Source: CAXMWX01 sp051008185
Lineage (GTDB): Bacteria; Pseudomonadota; Gammaproteobacteria; Eutrophobiales; Eutrophobiaceae
NCBI GenBank assembly: GCA_051008185.1
Contig: JBPCXW010000170.1
Location: forward strand, 1 to 7,528
Direction: 5' to 3'
DNA length: 7,528 nt
This document shows positions 1-6,089 of this stretch, one piece after another. The notes below the pieces were generated by a model. The model had not been told where the DNA came from. It saw nothing but the letters and a program-made list of their open reading frames with translations, and searched no databases. A program made the position numbers and the translations under genes. Position 1 is the stretch's first letter. Every line of letters starts with the position of its first letter.

Positions 1-72
1 TTGTACTGGTGTTGCCCCGGTTGCAAGACATGGAACTCGGCAAAGCCGCTACCGGATGCCGGGTATGCCTGA
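1..72 (+). CDS. lapB: LapB (YciM), LPS assembly regulator, C-terminal end only
   Basis: Reading frame 1 from base 1 is open to a TGA at 70-72 and gives 23 residues beginning LYWCCPGCKTW. This matches the second half of the rubredoxin-type metal ribbon at the C-terminus of LapB, where family members read YW-x-CP-x-CK-x-W followed by a short basic or hydrophobic tail. The Cys-Pro-Gly-Cys knuckle is at bases 13-24. In the family, LapB is an inner-membrane-anchored TPR protein facing the cytoplasm; it works with FtsH to control LpxC and so LPS synthesis. In E. coli, lapB sits directly before pyrF, as here. The stop lies inside the pyrF reading frame, giving an overlap of 17 bp (or 8 bp if PyrF starts at 65). 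One oddity is a Cys where I recall His or Gln just before the CPxC motif. Only the tail is visible, so the call rests on this motif and on gene order. Confidence 0.85.
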   Translation: MYWCCPGCKTWNSAKPLPDAGYA

Positions 73-775
73 GCCCCGCATCATTGTCGCACTGGATTTT
101 CCGGATGCCGAGCAGGCACTGCAACTGGCGCGCAAACTGAGCCCGAAAAAGTGCCGGGTCAAGGTGGGGAAGACCCTGTTCACCCGTGCCGGTCCCGATG
201 TGGTGCGGGCCTTGACGGATTCCGGTTTTGATGTGTTTCTGGATCTCAAATATCACGACATACCCGAGACCGTCGCCGGTGCCTGCCGGGCGGCGGCGGA
301 ACTGGGGGTGTGGATGATGAATGTACATGCCGCCGGTGGTGAGTCCATGTTGCAGGCGGCCCGTGAGGCCATCAGCGAAGGGGATACCCCTCCGCCGTTG
401 CTAATCGGTGTCACACTATTGACCAGCATCAGCGGAGCCGATCTTGACAGTATCGGCATACAAGGCCCGGTTGATGATCATGTGTTGCATTTGGCCCGTC
501 TGGCCGCCGGGGCCGATCTGGACGGGGTAGTGGCCGCAGCAAGCGAGTGCAAATTGTTACGACGAAAGATGCCGGAAGATTTCATACTGGTCACCCCCGG
601 CATTCGCCCCGCCGGTAGCGCACCGGATGATCAGGCCCGTGTGATGACCCCCGGCGAGGCAATCCGTGCCGGTAGCAATTATCTGGTGATCGGCAGACCG
701 ATCAGTCAGGCCCTGGACCCGGCGCAGGCACTGGATACAATCGTGCGGGAGATTGACCAAGCCGTCACACAATGA
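56..775 (+). CDS. pyrF: Orotidine-5'-phosphate decarboxylase
   Basis: The enzyme decarboxylates orotidine 5'-phosphate to UMP, the last step of de novo pyrimidine synthesis, as a cytosolic dimeric TIM barrel. The 239-residue product has the usual bacterial length and all family signatures: VALDFP at 11-16, KVGK at 36-39, the catalytic Asp-x-Lys-x-x-Asp array in DLKYHDIPETV (D63, K65, D68), GVVAAASE at 157-164, VTPGIRP at 179-185 and the phosphate-binding VIGRPI at 211-216 with R214. Two starts are possible. ATG at 56 adds MPG; ATG at 65 begins MPEPRIIVALD and overlaps lapB by only 8 bp. Neither has a clear Shine-Dalgarno, so translation is probably coupled to lapB and I cannot choose between them with confidence. 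The stop overlaps the mfd start as ATGA. Function is near certain. Confidence 0.97.
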   Translation: MPGMPEPRIIVALDFPDAEQALQLARKLSPKKCRVKVGKTLFTRAGPDVVRALTDSGFDVFLDLKYHDIPETVAGACRAAAELGVWMMNVHAAGGESMLQAAREAISEGDTPPPLLIGVTLLTSISGADLDSIGIQGPVDDHVLHLARLAAGADLDGVVAAASECKLLRRKMPEDFILVTPGIRPAGSAPDDQARVMTPGEAIRAGSNYLVIGRPISQALDPAQALDTIVREIDQAVTQ

Positions 776-3700
776 ACAACTACCAAAGCCCACTGCAACC
801 CATCTTGCCGCAAGCCGCCGGGCAGAGAAAAAACTGGGGCCGCTTGCAAGGTTGCAGCAAGGCACTGGCCATCTATTCCGCGGCCCGACAATACGGCAAG
901 CCGGTGGTATTGATCACCGCCGACCCGGCGTCCGCCGCCGGATTGCAGGAAGACATCGCCTTTTTTCATGCGGGCGATCCCGCCTTGCAATTGTTGTCTT
1001 TCCCTGACTGGGAAACGCTGCCGTATGATAATTTTTCCCCCTATCAGGACATTACCTCGGAGCGGCTGGCCACCCTGACCGCGCTACAAACACTGGAGCG
1101 CGCGGCGATCCTGATTGTACCCGTCTCAACCCTGATGCATCGCCTGTTACCGCAAGACTATCTGCGGGCCAACAGTATGCAACTGGCCGGAGGCGATCAG
1201 ATACAGTTTGAACAGTTTCGGGCCGAGCTGACAAGTTACGGTTACCGCCATCTACAACAGGTCACGGAACACGGTGATTTTGTCATACGCGGTTCAATTC
1301 TGGATCTGTATCCGATGGGTGCCGCACAGCCTTACCGGATTGATCTGTTTGATCAGGAGATTGACAGTATCCGCACCTTTGATATAGAGACGCAACGCTC
1401 CATTGAGACCGTGCACAGGATCAACATCCTGCCGGCGCGGGAGACCCCGATGAGTGCCGACTATATTGAGCAGTTCAGAAGCAACTGGCGCGACTGTTTC
1501 CCGGGCAACCCGAATGATTGCCCGATTTATACCGATGTCAGCAACGGCATCGCCCCGGCGGGCATTGAATATTATCTGCCGCTGTTTTTTCAGCAGACCG
1601 CGACCTTCTTTGATTATCTGCCCGCCGACAGCCTGTTGATTCTGGATGAGGGGACACAGCGCGCGGCGGAGGATTTCCACGATGTAGTAGAGATGCGTTA
1701 CGAGCAGGCGCGGCACGATGTCAGCCGACCGGTGTTGCAACCGACGGCGATGTTTGTCGCGGTGGAGACCCTGAACTCCCACATCGGCAAGTTCAAAGTG
1801 GTGCATGCCGGTAGTGCCGCACGGGATGAGGCGGCGGCCAGTGTGAATTTTGCCTGCAAGACCGCGGTGAAATTGCCGGTGAATGTCGCCGCCGATTCCC
1901 CGTTCGCGATCTTCAACCGGTTTGTGGATGATTATCCGGGCCGGATATTACTGGTCGCGGAGACCACAGGGCGTCGGGAGGTGTTGCTGGAGTTGCTCGG
2001 CAAGCAGGGCAAGCGGCCCGAGGTGGTTGATAACTGGCAGGCCTTTCTGGATAGCAATGTTGATTATGCGCTGACGGTGGCACCGCTGGAACTGGGGACG
2101 GAATTGGAAGACCCGGCGATAGCGATCATCAGTGAGACGCAGTTGTTCGGCGAACGGGTCAAGCAGCGTCGGCTACGCAAGCGCAACCGGCAGCGAACCG
2201 ATGCCATCGTCAGGAACCTGACTGAACTGTCACCGGGCGCACCGGTGGTGCATACCGAACATGGTGTGGGCAGGTATCTTGGGCTGAAGACATTGACCAT
2301 AGACGATATACCGGGCGAATTCATTCAACTTGAATATGCCGACGGCGACAAACTGTATGTGCCGGTCGCGGCACTGGATCAGATCAGCCGTTTCACCGGC
2401 ACCGATCCGGAACATACCCCGTTACATAAACTGGGCAGCGGCCAATGGCAGAAGGCGTGCAGGAAGGCGGCACAAAAGGCCTACGATGTGGCGGTGGAAT
2501 TGCTGGATCTGCATGCCCGTCGCGCGGCCCGTCAGGGTTATGCCTTTGAGATCGCAGAGCATCTGTATCAGACCTTCGCACAGGGTTTCCCTTTTGAGGA
2601 GACACACGGCCAGACACAGGCGATTGACGAGGTGCTGGCCGACATGCGCGGTGCCGCGCCGATGGACAGGCTGGTCTGCGGTGATGCCGGCTTCGGCAAG
2701 ACGGAGGTGGCGATGCGCGCCGCCTTCATTACCGTGCAAAACAATAAACAGGTCGGTGTCCTTGTGCCTACTACATTGCTGGCACAGCAACACCATCAAA
2801 ATTTCAGGGATCGATTCGCTGACTGGCCGGTGCGGGTGGAGGTATTGTCACGTTTTATCAGCAACAGCAAACAGAATGAGATACTACGGGATCTGAAACA
2901 GGGCAAGGTGGATATCGTGATCGGCACGCACAAACTATTGCAGGACACGGTGGCCTTCAGGGAGTTGGGCCTGCTGATCATTGATGAGGAACACCGCTTC
3001 GGGGTAAGACAGAAGGAAAAGTTCAAGGCCTTGCGGGCCGAGGTGGATGTCCTGACCCTGACCGCCACACCTATCCCGCGCTCCCTGAACATGGCCTTGT
3101 CGGACTTGCGCGCACTGTCTATTATCGCCACACCTCCGTTGCGCCGCCTGCCGGTAAAGACATTTGTCAGGGAATGGACAGAGGCCTTGTTGAAAGAGGC
3201 ATTGCTGCGGGAAATAAAACGCGGTGGGCAGGTATATTTTCTGCATAACGAAGTGGAATCCATTGTGGCAATGGCGGAAAAAGTGGAACGGCTTATCCCG
3301 GAGGCCACGGTAAGGATCGCACACGGGCAAATGCCGGAGAAAGAACTGGAGCGGGTCATGCAGGATTTTTATCATCGGCGTTTCAACATTCTGGTCTGCA
3401 CCACCATTATTGAAACCGGGATTGATGTGCCCAATGCCAACACCATTATCGTCAATCGGGCCGACAAGTTCGGGCTGGCCCAGTTGTATCAATTGCGCGG
3501 TCGGGTCGGGCGCTCTCATCATCGGGCTTACGCCTATCTCATTGTGGCGAACAAAAAAGCCATCACCGAGGCCGCCACGCAACGGCTTGCGGCGATCGAA
3601 TCACTGGAAGATCTGGGTGTGGGCTTTACTCTGGCGACGCATGATCTGGAGATCAGGGGTGCCGGTGAAATCCTCGGTGAGGAACAGAGCGGTCGCATTC

Positions 3701-4245
3701 AGGATGTCGGTTTCGGTATGTATATGGATCTGCTGGAGCGGGCGGTGCATTCCTTGCGTAGCGGGCAACCGCCGGAACTGAGTCAGCCCGCATCCGGCGG
3801 TGTGGATATCAATCTGCATATTGTGGCCCTGATCCCGGAGGACTATGTGCCGGATATCCATACCCGGTTGATCATGTATAAACGCATCGCCGCTGCCGCC
3901 GATGAGCGGGAATTGTATGATCTGAAAGAAGAGTTTATTGATCGTTTTGGTATGTTGCCGGAGCCGTTGCAAAATCTGTTTCAGGCGACAACGCTTAAAC
4001 TGCGCGCCCGGCCGCTGGGCATACGCAAGATTGATGTCGGCAAGAACGGTGGGCGGATATGGTTCGGCGAGCATACCGATGTTGATCCGGCCGCCATTAT
4101 CAGTCTGGTGTCTTCTTCCCCCGACAGATACAAACTGGACGGGGCTGATAAACTGAGGATACTGGATCAACTGCAAGATGCCGAAGAGAGGATACAAATG
4201 ATCAATGAATTGATTGACTCCATTGCACTGAAGGACGCGGCATGA
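772..4245 (+). CDS. mfd: Transcription-repair coupling factor Mfd
   Basis: Mfd is a cytosolic translocase that pushes or removes RNA polymerase stalled at DNA lesions and recruits UvrA for nucleotide excision repair. At 1157 residues it matches full-length family members (E. coli about 1148). Domains in order: UvrB-like N-terminal module (about 1-340), with ETLPYDNFSPYQDITSERL at 81-99; RNA polymerase interaction domain (about 490-565), with HTEHGVGRYLG and LYVPVAALDQISRF; RecG-like helicase core with Walker A GDAGFGKTE (637-645), DEEH (738-741), TATPIPR (764-770) and QLRGRVGRS (907-915); and a C-terminal regulatory domain (about 1010-1157). By eye alignment R173, R189 and F193 match the E. 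coli UvrA-contact residues R165, R181 and F185, so UvrA recruitment should be intact. One oddity is Ala639 in Walker A, where the family usually has Val. The start overlaps the pyrF stop (ATGA) with no nearby Shine-Dalgarno, which suggests coupled reinitiation. Confidence 0.98.
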   Translation: MNNYQSPLQPILPQAAGQRKNWGRLQGCSKALAIYSAARQYGKPVVLITADPASAAGLQEDIAFFHAGDPALQLLSFPDWETLPYDNFSPYQDITSERLATLTALQTLERAAILIVPVSTLMHRLLPQDYLRANSMQLAGGDQIQFEQFRAELTSYGYRHLQQVTEHGDFVIRGSILDLYPMGAAQPYRIDLFDQEIDSIRTFDIETQRSIETVHRINILPARETPMSADYIEQFRSNWRDCFPGNPNDCPIYTDVSNGIAPAGIEYYLPLFFQQTATFFDYLPADSLLILDEGTQRAAEDFHDVVEMRYEQARHDVSRPVLQPTAMFVAVETLNSHIGKFKVVHAGSAARDEAAASVNFACKTAVKLPVNVAADSPFAIFNRFVDDYPGRILLVAETTGRREVLLELLGKQGKRPEVVDNWQAFLDSNVDYALTVAPLELGTELEDPAIAIISETQLFGERVKQRRLRKRNRQRTDAIVRNLTELSPGAPVVHTEHGVGRYLGLKTLTIDDIPGEFIQLEYADGDKLYVPVAALDQISRFTGTDPEHTPLHKLGSGQWQKACRKAAQKAYDVAVELLDLHARRAARQGYAFEIAEHLYQTFAQGFPFEETHGQTQAIDEVLADMRGAAPMDRLVCGDAGFGKTEVAMRAAFITVQNNKQVGVLVPTTLLAQQHHQNFRDRFADWPVRVEVLSRFISNSKQNEILRDLKQGKVDIVIGTHKLLQDTVAFRELGLLIIDEEHRFGVRQKEKFKALRAEVDVLTLTATPIPRSLNMALSDLRALSIIATPPLRRLPVKTFVREWTEALLKEALLREIKRGGQVYFLHNEVESIVAMAEKVERLIPEATVRIAHGQMPEKELERVMQDFYHRRFNILVCTTIIETGIDVPNANTIIVNRADKFGLAQLYQLRGRVGRSHHRAYAYLIVANKKAITEAATQRLAAIESLEDLGVGFTLATHDLEIRGAGEILGEEQSGRIQDVGFGMYMDLLERAVHSLRSGQPPELSQPASGGVDINLHIVALIPEDYVPDIHTRLIMYKRIAAAADERELYDLKEEFIDRFGMLPEPLQNLFQATTLKLRARPLGIRKIDVGKNGGRIWFGEHTDVDPAAIISLVSSSPDRYKLDGADKLRILDQLQDAEERIQMINELIDSIALKDAA
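4231..4235 (+). promoter_or_regulatory. Ribosome binding site for csiV
   Basis: AAGGA lies six bases before the ATG at 4242, inside the last codons of mfd. It supports the 4242 start, which also forms an ATGA overlap with the mfd stop. Unlike pyrF and mfd, csiV therefore has its own recognisable ribosome binding site as well as possible coupling. Confidence 0.55.
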
Positions 4246-5111
4246 ACTTGCATCGGGTTAAGTATAGTCTTTTGTATAGCCTTCTGTGTTGTCTGCTTGT
4301 CGGCCTGTCAGTACTGTGCGGCATTGCTCGCCCGGCCTCCGCTACGGAGGACGAGGTCTCCTGGTATCAACTTGAATTGATCGTCTTTGGGTATCCGGAG
4401 GCGAATTATGACGGTGAAATATGGTATGAAAACCCGGGCCTGCCGTCGCGGCAGGATTCGATCCAGTTGCTACTTCAGGGCGGCGATACCGATGCCGCCG
4501 AGCCCGACAGCTTGATACCGTATTTGGCCCTGCCACCGAGGTATTACCGGTTGGCCGGCATAGTGCGGGTGTTGAAAAAATCCGCCGATCACCAACTGCT
4601 GTTGCATGTCGTCTGGCAGCAACCCGGCCTGCAGGCGCGCCTGACCCGCGCGGTGCATCTGGATAATGCGCTGTTTATTGTGCCGCCCGAACCGCCTGAG
4701 TCGTCCGAGCCATCCGAGCCATCCGAACTGTCCGAGCCGCCCGACACAGAGGGCATCGTCACCGAGCCGATATTCCAGGCACCCGAGACTATTTATGACG
4801 GGACGATCCGCCTGCGCACCGCTCGCTTTATCCATATTGATCTGGATTTCAGTTTCTTCCCGCAACAATTCATTGAAAAGCAACAGGCCGCTGAAAAGCA
4901 GCAAGTCGCCAAACGTGCCCGACGCGCCCGACGGTCGGCAACCCCGCTACCCCCGGCCAACCCGGGCAACAGACAGTATGCCGATTATGTGCGCCTGACC
5001 GAGAGTAGGCGCATCAAGTTAGACGAGATACACTATTTTGATCATCCGCTGTTCGGCCTGATCCTGCAGGTTAGTCGCTTGCCGGAGCGTTCGCCGGAGT
5101 CCCAGCCCTGA
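4242..5111 (+). CDS. csiV: CsiV-family exported peptidoglycan-binding protein
   Basis: This gene encodes a 289-residue protein with a basic start (MNLHRVK), a hydrophobic core at about 9-28 and a likely signal peptidase I site after PASA (about residue 34), so it is predicted to act in the periplasm. After the signal, WYQLELIVFGY (41-51) and, near the C-terminus, DEIHYFDHPLFGLILQVSRL (261-280) are the conserved blocks of the CsiV family. Its Vibrio cholerae founding member binds peptidoglycan and is needed for PBP1A-dependent wall synthesis. Adjacency to mfd is typical of the family. Between the conserved blocks lie two low-complexity stretches: a Ser-Glu-Pro repeat at 154-168 and a Gln/Lys/Arg-rich segment at 212-231 (EKQQAAEKQQVA then KRARRARR). 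The gene starts within the mfd stop and its last 41 bp overlap the convergent ATPase gene. Family assignment is good; transfer of the V. cholerae role is inference, and specificity may differ. Confidence 0.85.
   Translation: MNLHRVKYSLLYSLLCCLLVGLSVLCGIARPASATEDEVSWYQLELIVFGYPEANYDGEIWYENPGLPSRQDSIQLLLQGGDTDAAEPDSLIPYLALPPRYYRLAGIVRVLKKSADHQLLLHVVWQQPGLQARLTRAVHLDNALFIVPPEPPESSEPSEPSELSEPPDTEGIVTEPIFQAPETIYDGTIRLRTARFIHIDLDFSFFPQQFIEKQQAAEKQQVAKRARRARRSATPLPPANPGNRQYADYVRLTESRRIKLDEIHYFDHPLFGLILQVSRLPERSPESQP
4336..4350 (+). repeat. Short perfect inverted repeat in csiV signal-peptide codons
   Basis: CCTCCG and CGGAGG flank a 3-nt spacer (CTA), so the mRNA could form a 6-bp stem. It covers codons for the predicted signal peptide cleavage region. 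This may be chance in GC-rich coding DNA. Confidence 0.4.
4439..4455 (+). repeat. Perfect 7-bp inverted repeat with 3-nt loop in csiV
   Basis: CCTGCCG and CGGCAGG flank TCG, giving a perfect 7-bp stem within codons for residues 66-72. It is the second tight stem-triloop in the first 215 bases of csiV. No T-run follows, so it is not an intrinsic terminator, and a role is not shown. Confidence 0.4.
4704..4739 (+). repeat. Four 9-bp tandem repeats coding Ser-Glu-Pro
   Basis: Four 9-bp units resembling TCCGAGCCA run in frame and encode SEP-SEP-SEL-SEP. The first two units are identical, the third is the most diverged and the fourth differs from the first by one base. Because each unit is three codons, copy number can change without a frameshift. 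The encoded acidic, proline-rich segment is probably a flexible linker in the CsiV-like protein. Confidence 0.85.
4875..4910 (+). repeat. Two 18-bp in-frame tandem units coding EKQQ-x-A
   Basis: Two adjacent 18-bp units encode EKQQAA and EKQQVA, with a few synonymous differences, so the duplication is not brand new or has been under selection. A cluster of Lys and Arg follows directly. Together they form a charged segment between the conserved central and C-terminal parts of the CsiV-like protein. Confidence 0.75.
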
Positions 5112-5970
5112 GCCGCTGTTTCCCCGCCCGGTCTTTGGCAAACTGCCAGGCATTTCTACCGCTACGCGAACCGCGTTCCAGCGCCCATTGCAGGGCGGCT
5201 TGCCGGGTCTGTTCGCTATCAATATCATCGGTGCCGAGTTGTTGCAGCCAGTGGCGACAGATCTGCAAATACTGCTCCTGACTAAACGGCTGAAACGACA
5301 GCCACACCCCGAAGCGTTCCGACAAAGACAGTTTTTCTTCCAGCGATTCATGCAAATGAATCTCGCCATCAACAACGGTTGATGCGGTATTCTCGGACAT
5401 ATACTCCGGTATCAGATGCCGCCGGTTTGAGGTGGCATAAATGATCATATTCTCCGGCAGGTTACTGATACTCCCGTCCAGCATCACCTTCAGATCCATA
5501 TAGCCGTTATCATCCGCCGCGAATGACAGGTCATCGCAAAACAGGATAAAGCGTTTGTCCAGATCGGCCACGGTGCGGCAGATCAGCGGCAGGTCTGACA
5601 AATGTTCCCTGCTTACTTCCAGCACCACCAGACCCTCGTTGCCGAACTCGGCAATCAGGCTCTTCACCAGCGAGGATTTACCAGTGCCACGCGGGCCGCA
5701 TAACAGGACATGGTTCGCCGCATACCCGTTCAGGAATTGTCTGGTGTTATCAAGCAGCGCTTGTTTTTGTCTATCCACACACAGCAGATCATGCAAAGTC
5801 GGTGTCTGCCCACAGACAACAGTCTCCAGATAGTGTTCGCGGCCGCTGTTGTGCCAGCGCAACGCCGACGGTATCGGATCAGGCAACCGCATCGCCGAAC
5901 CGGGAAGCGAGGTCTTGATCCGGTCAAGCAATGTGTCCAGTCGGGTCAGCAGTCTGCCGGTTTGAGTCAT
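5071..5970 (-). CDS. AAA+ family ATPase, DUF815 type, function unknown
   Basis: This 299-residue cytosolic protein has the landmarks of the DUF815 AAA+ family: Walker A GPRGTGKSS (92-100), Walker B FILFCDD (141-147), a sensor-1-like segment YATSNRRHL (178-186), the family hallmark EEKLSLSERFGVWLSF (211-226) and a C-terminal SGRNAWQFA (270-278). No signal peptide or membrane segment is seen. Members bind or hydrolyse ATP by homology, but I know of no established substrate or role. The gene is divergent from glyA and convergent with csiV, overlapping it by 41 bp. ATG at 5970 is the first standard start after an in-frame stop near 6057; it has no Shine-Dalgarno, and a promoter-like element sits immediately upstream. 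The next in-frame Met (residue 27, near 5892) also lacks one and would remove part of the less conserved N-terminus. The family call is firm; the biological role is not known. Confidence 0.93.
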   Translation of the reverse strand: MTQTGRLLTRLDTLLDRIKTSLPGSAMRLPDPIPSALRWHNSGREHYLETVVCGQTPTLHDLLCVDRQKQALLDNTRQFLNGYAANHVLLCGPRGTGKSSLVKSLIAEFGNEGLVVLEVSREHLSDLPLICRTVADLDKRFILFCDDLSFAADDNGYMDLKVMLDGSISNLPENMIIYATSNRRHLIPEYMSENTASTVVDGEIHLHESLEEKLSLSERFGVWLSFQPFSQEQYLQICRHWLQQLGTDDIDSEQTRQAALQWALERGSRSGRNAWQFAKDRAGKQRLRAGTPANAPASD

Positions 5971-5977
5971 GACGGTA

Positions 5978-5986
5978 ATCGTAGCA
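5978..5986 (-). promoter_or_regulatory. Possible extended -10 promoter of the DUF815 ATPase gene
   Basis: Read on the minus strand the sequence is TGCTACGAT, which fits TGn plus a -10 hexamer (TACGAT, four of six consensus bases). No convincing -35 is visible, as expected for some extended -10 promoters. Transcription would begin around 5970-5972, at or next to the ATG, giving a leaderless or nearly leaderless mRNA. An overlapping alternative -10, TATGCT (5983-5988), would give a leader of only a few bases. Confidence 0.3.
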
Positions 5987-6018
5987 TAAAAAAGGATATG
6001 CGAATCAGTTACTAACGG

Positions 6019-6047
6019 TTGCAGTCGGTGGCCGGTTCGGATACACT
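6019..6047 (+). promoter_or_regulatory. glyA: Possible sigma-70 promoter of glyA
   Basis: TTGCAG (6019-6024) and TACACT (6042-6047) are separated by 17 bp, the ideal spacing, with three and four consensus matches respectively. A better -10 alone, TATATT (6056-6061), has no good -35. Either would give a short glyA leader. The 119-bp divergent gap 5971-6089 shows no other clear operator; a PurR-type palindrome was looked for and not found. Confidence 0.4.
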
Positions 6048-6074
6048 CAGGCGGTTATATTTCAAACGCTGTCC

Positions 6075-6080
6075 AGGAGA
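6075..6080 (+). promoter_or_regulatory. glyA: Ribosome binding site for glyA
   Basis: AGGAGA lies nine bases before the ATG at 6090, a strong purine-rich site with an A-rich spacer. It decides the 6090 start over the in-frame Met at residue 6. Confidence 0.8.
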
Positions 6081-6089
6081 CAAAAAACC

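Noticed and set aside
1294..1806. Antisense open frame of 170 codons in the mfd 5' part
   Set aside because: No domain, no ribosome site, and fully opposite a conserved coding region.
2685..2698. Stem TGCCG-GCTT-CGGCA in the mfd Walker A codons
   Set aside because: Explained by the conserved amino acids and GC-rich codons; no T-run and internal to the gene.
2935..3582. Long antisense open frame (215 codons) inside mfd
   Set aside because: It lies opposite the highly conserved helicase motifs, has no recognisable domain and no ribosome site; its openness follows from the codon bias of mfd.
3601..4197. Antisense open frame of 198 codons in the mfd 3' part
   Set aside because: Low-complexity, Gln/His/Ile-rich translation without family features; a shadow of the mfd coding frame.
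4666..4998. Alternative plus-strand frame inside csiV with Ser/Pro/His repeats
   Set aside because: Its repeats are the out-of-frame reading of the csiV Ser-Glu-Pro repeat; the csiV frame carries the conserved family blocks.
5070..5100. Terminator hairpin at the csiV/ATPase convergence
   Set aside because: Only a 4-bp CCGG pairing is visible, with no T-run on either strand.
6048..6074. PurR-like operator upstream of glyA
   Set aside because: The stretch with CAAACG resembles only half of a PurR palindrome and has no matching second half.
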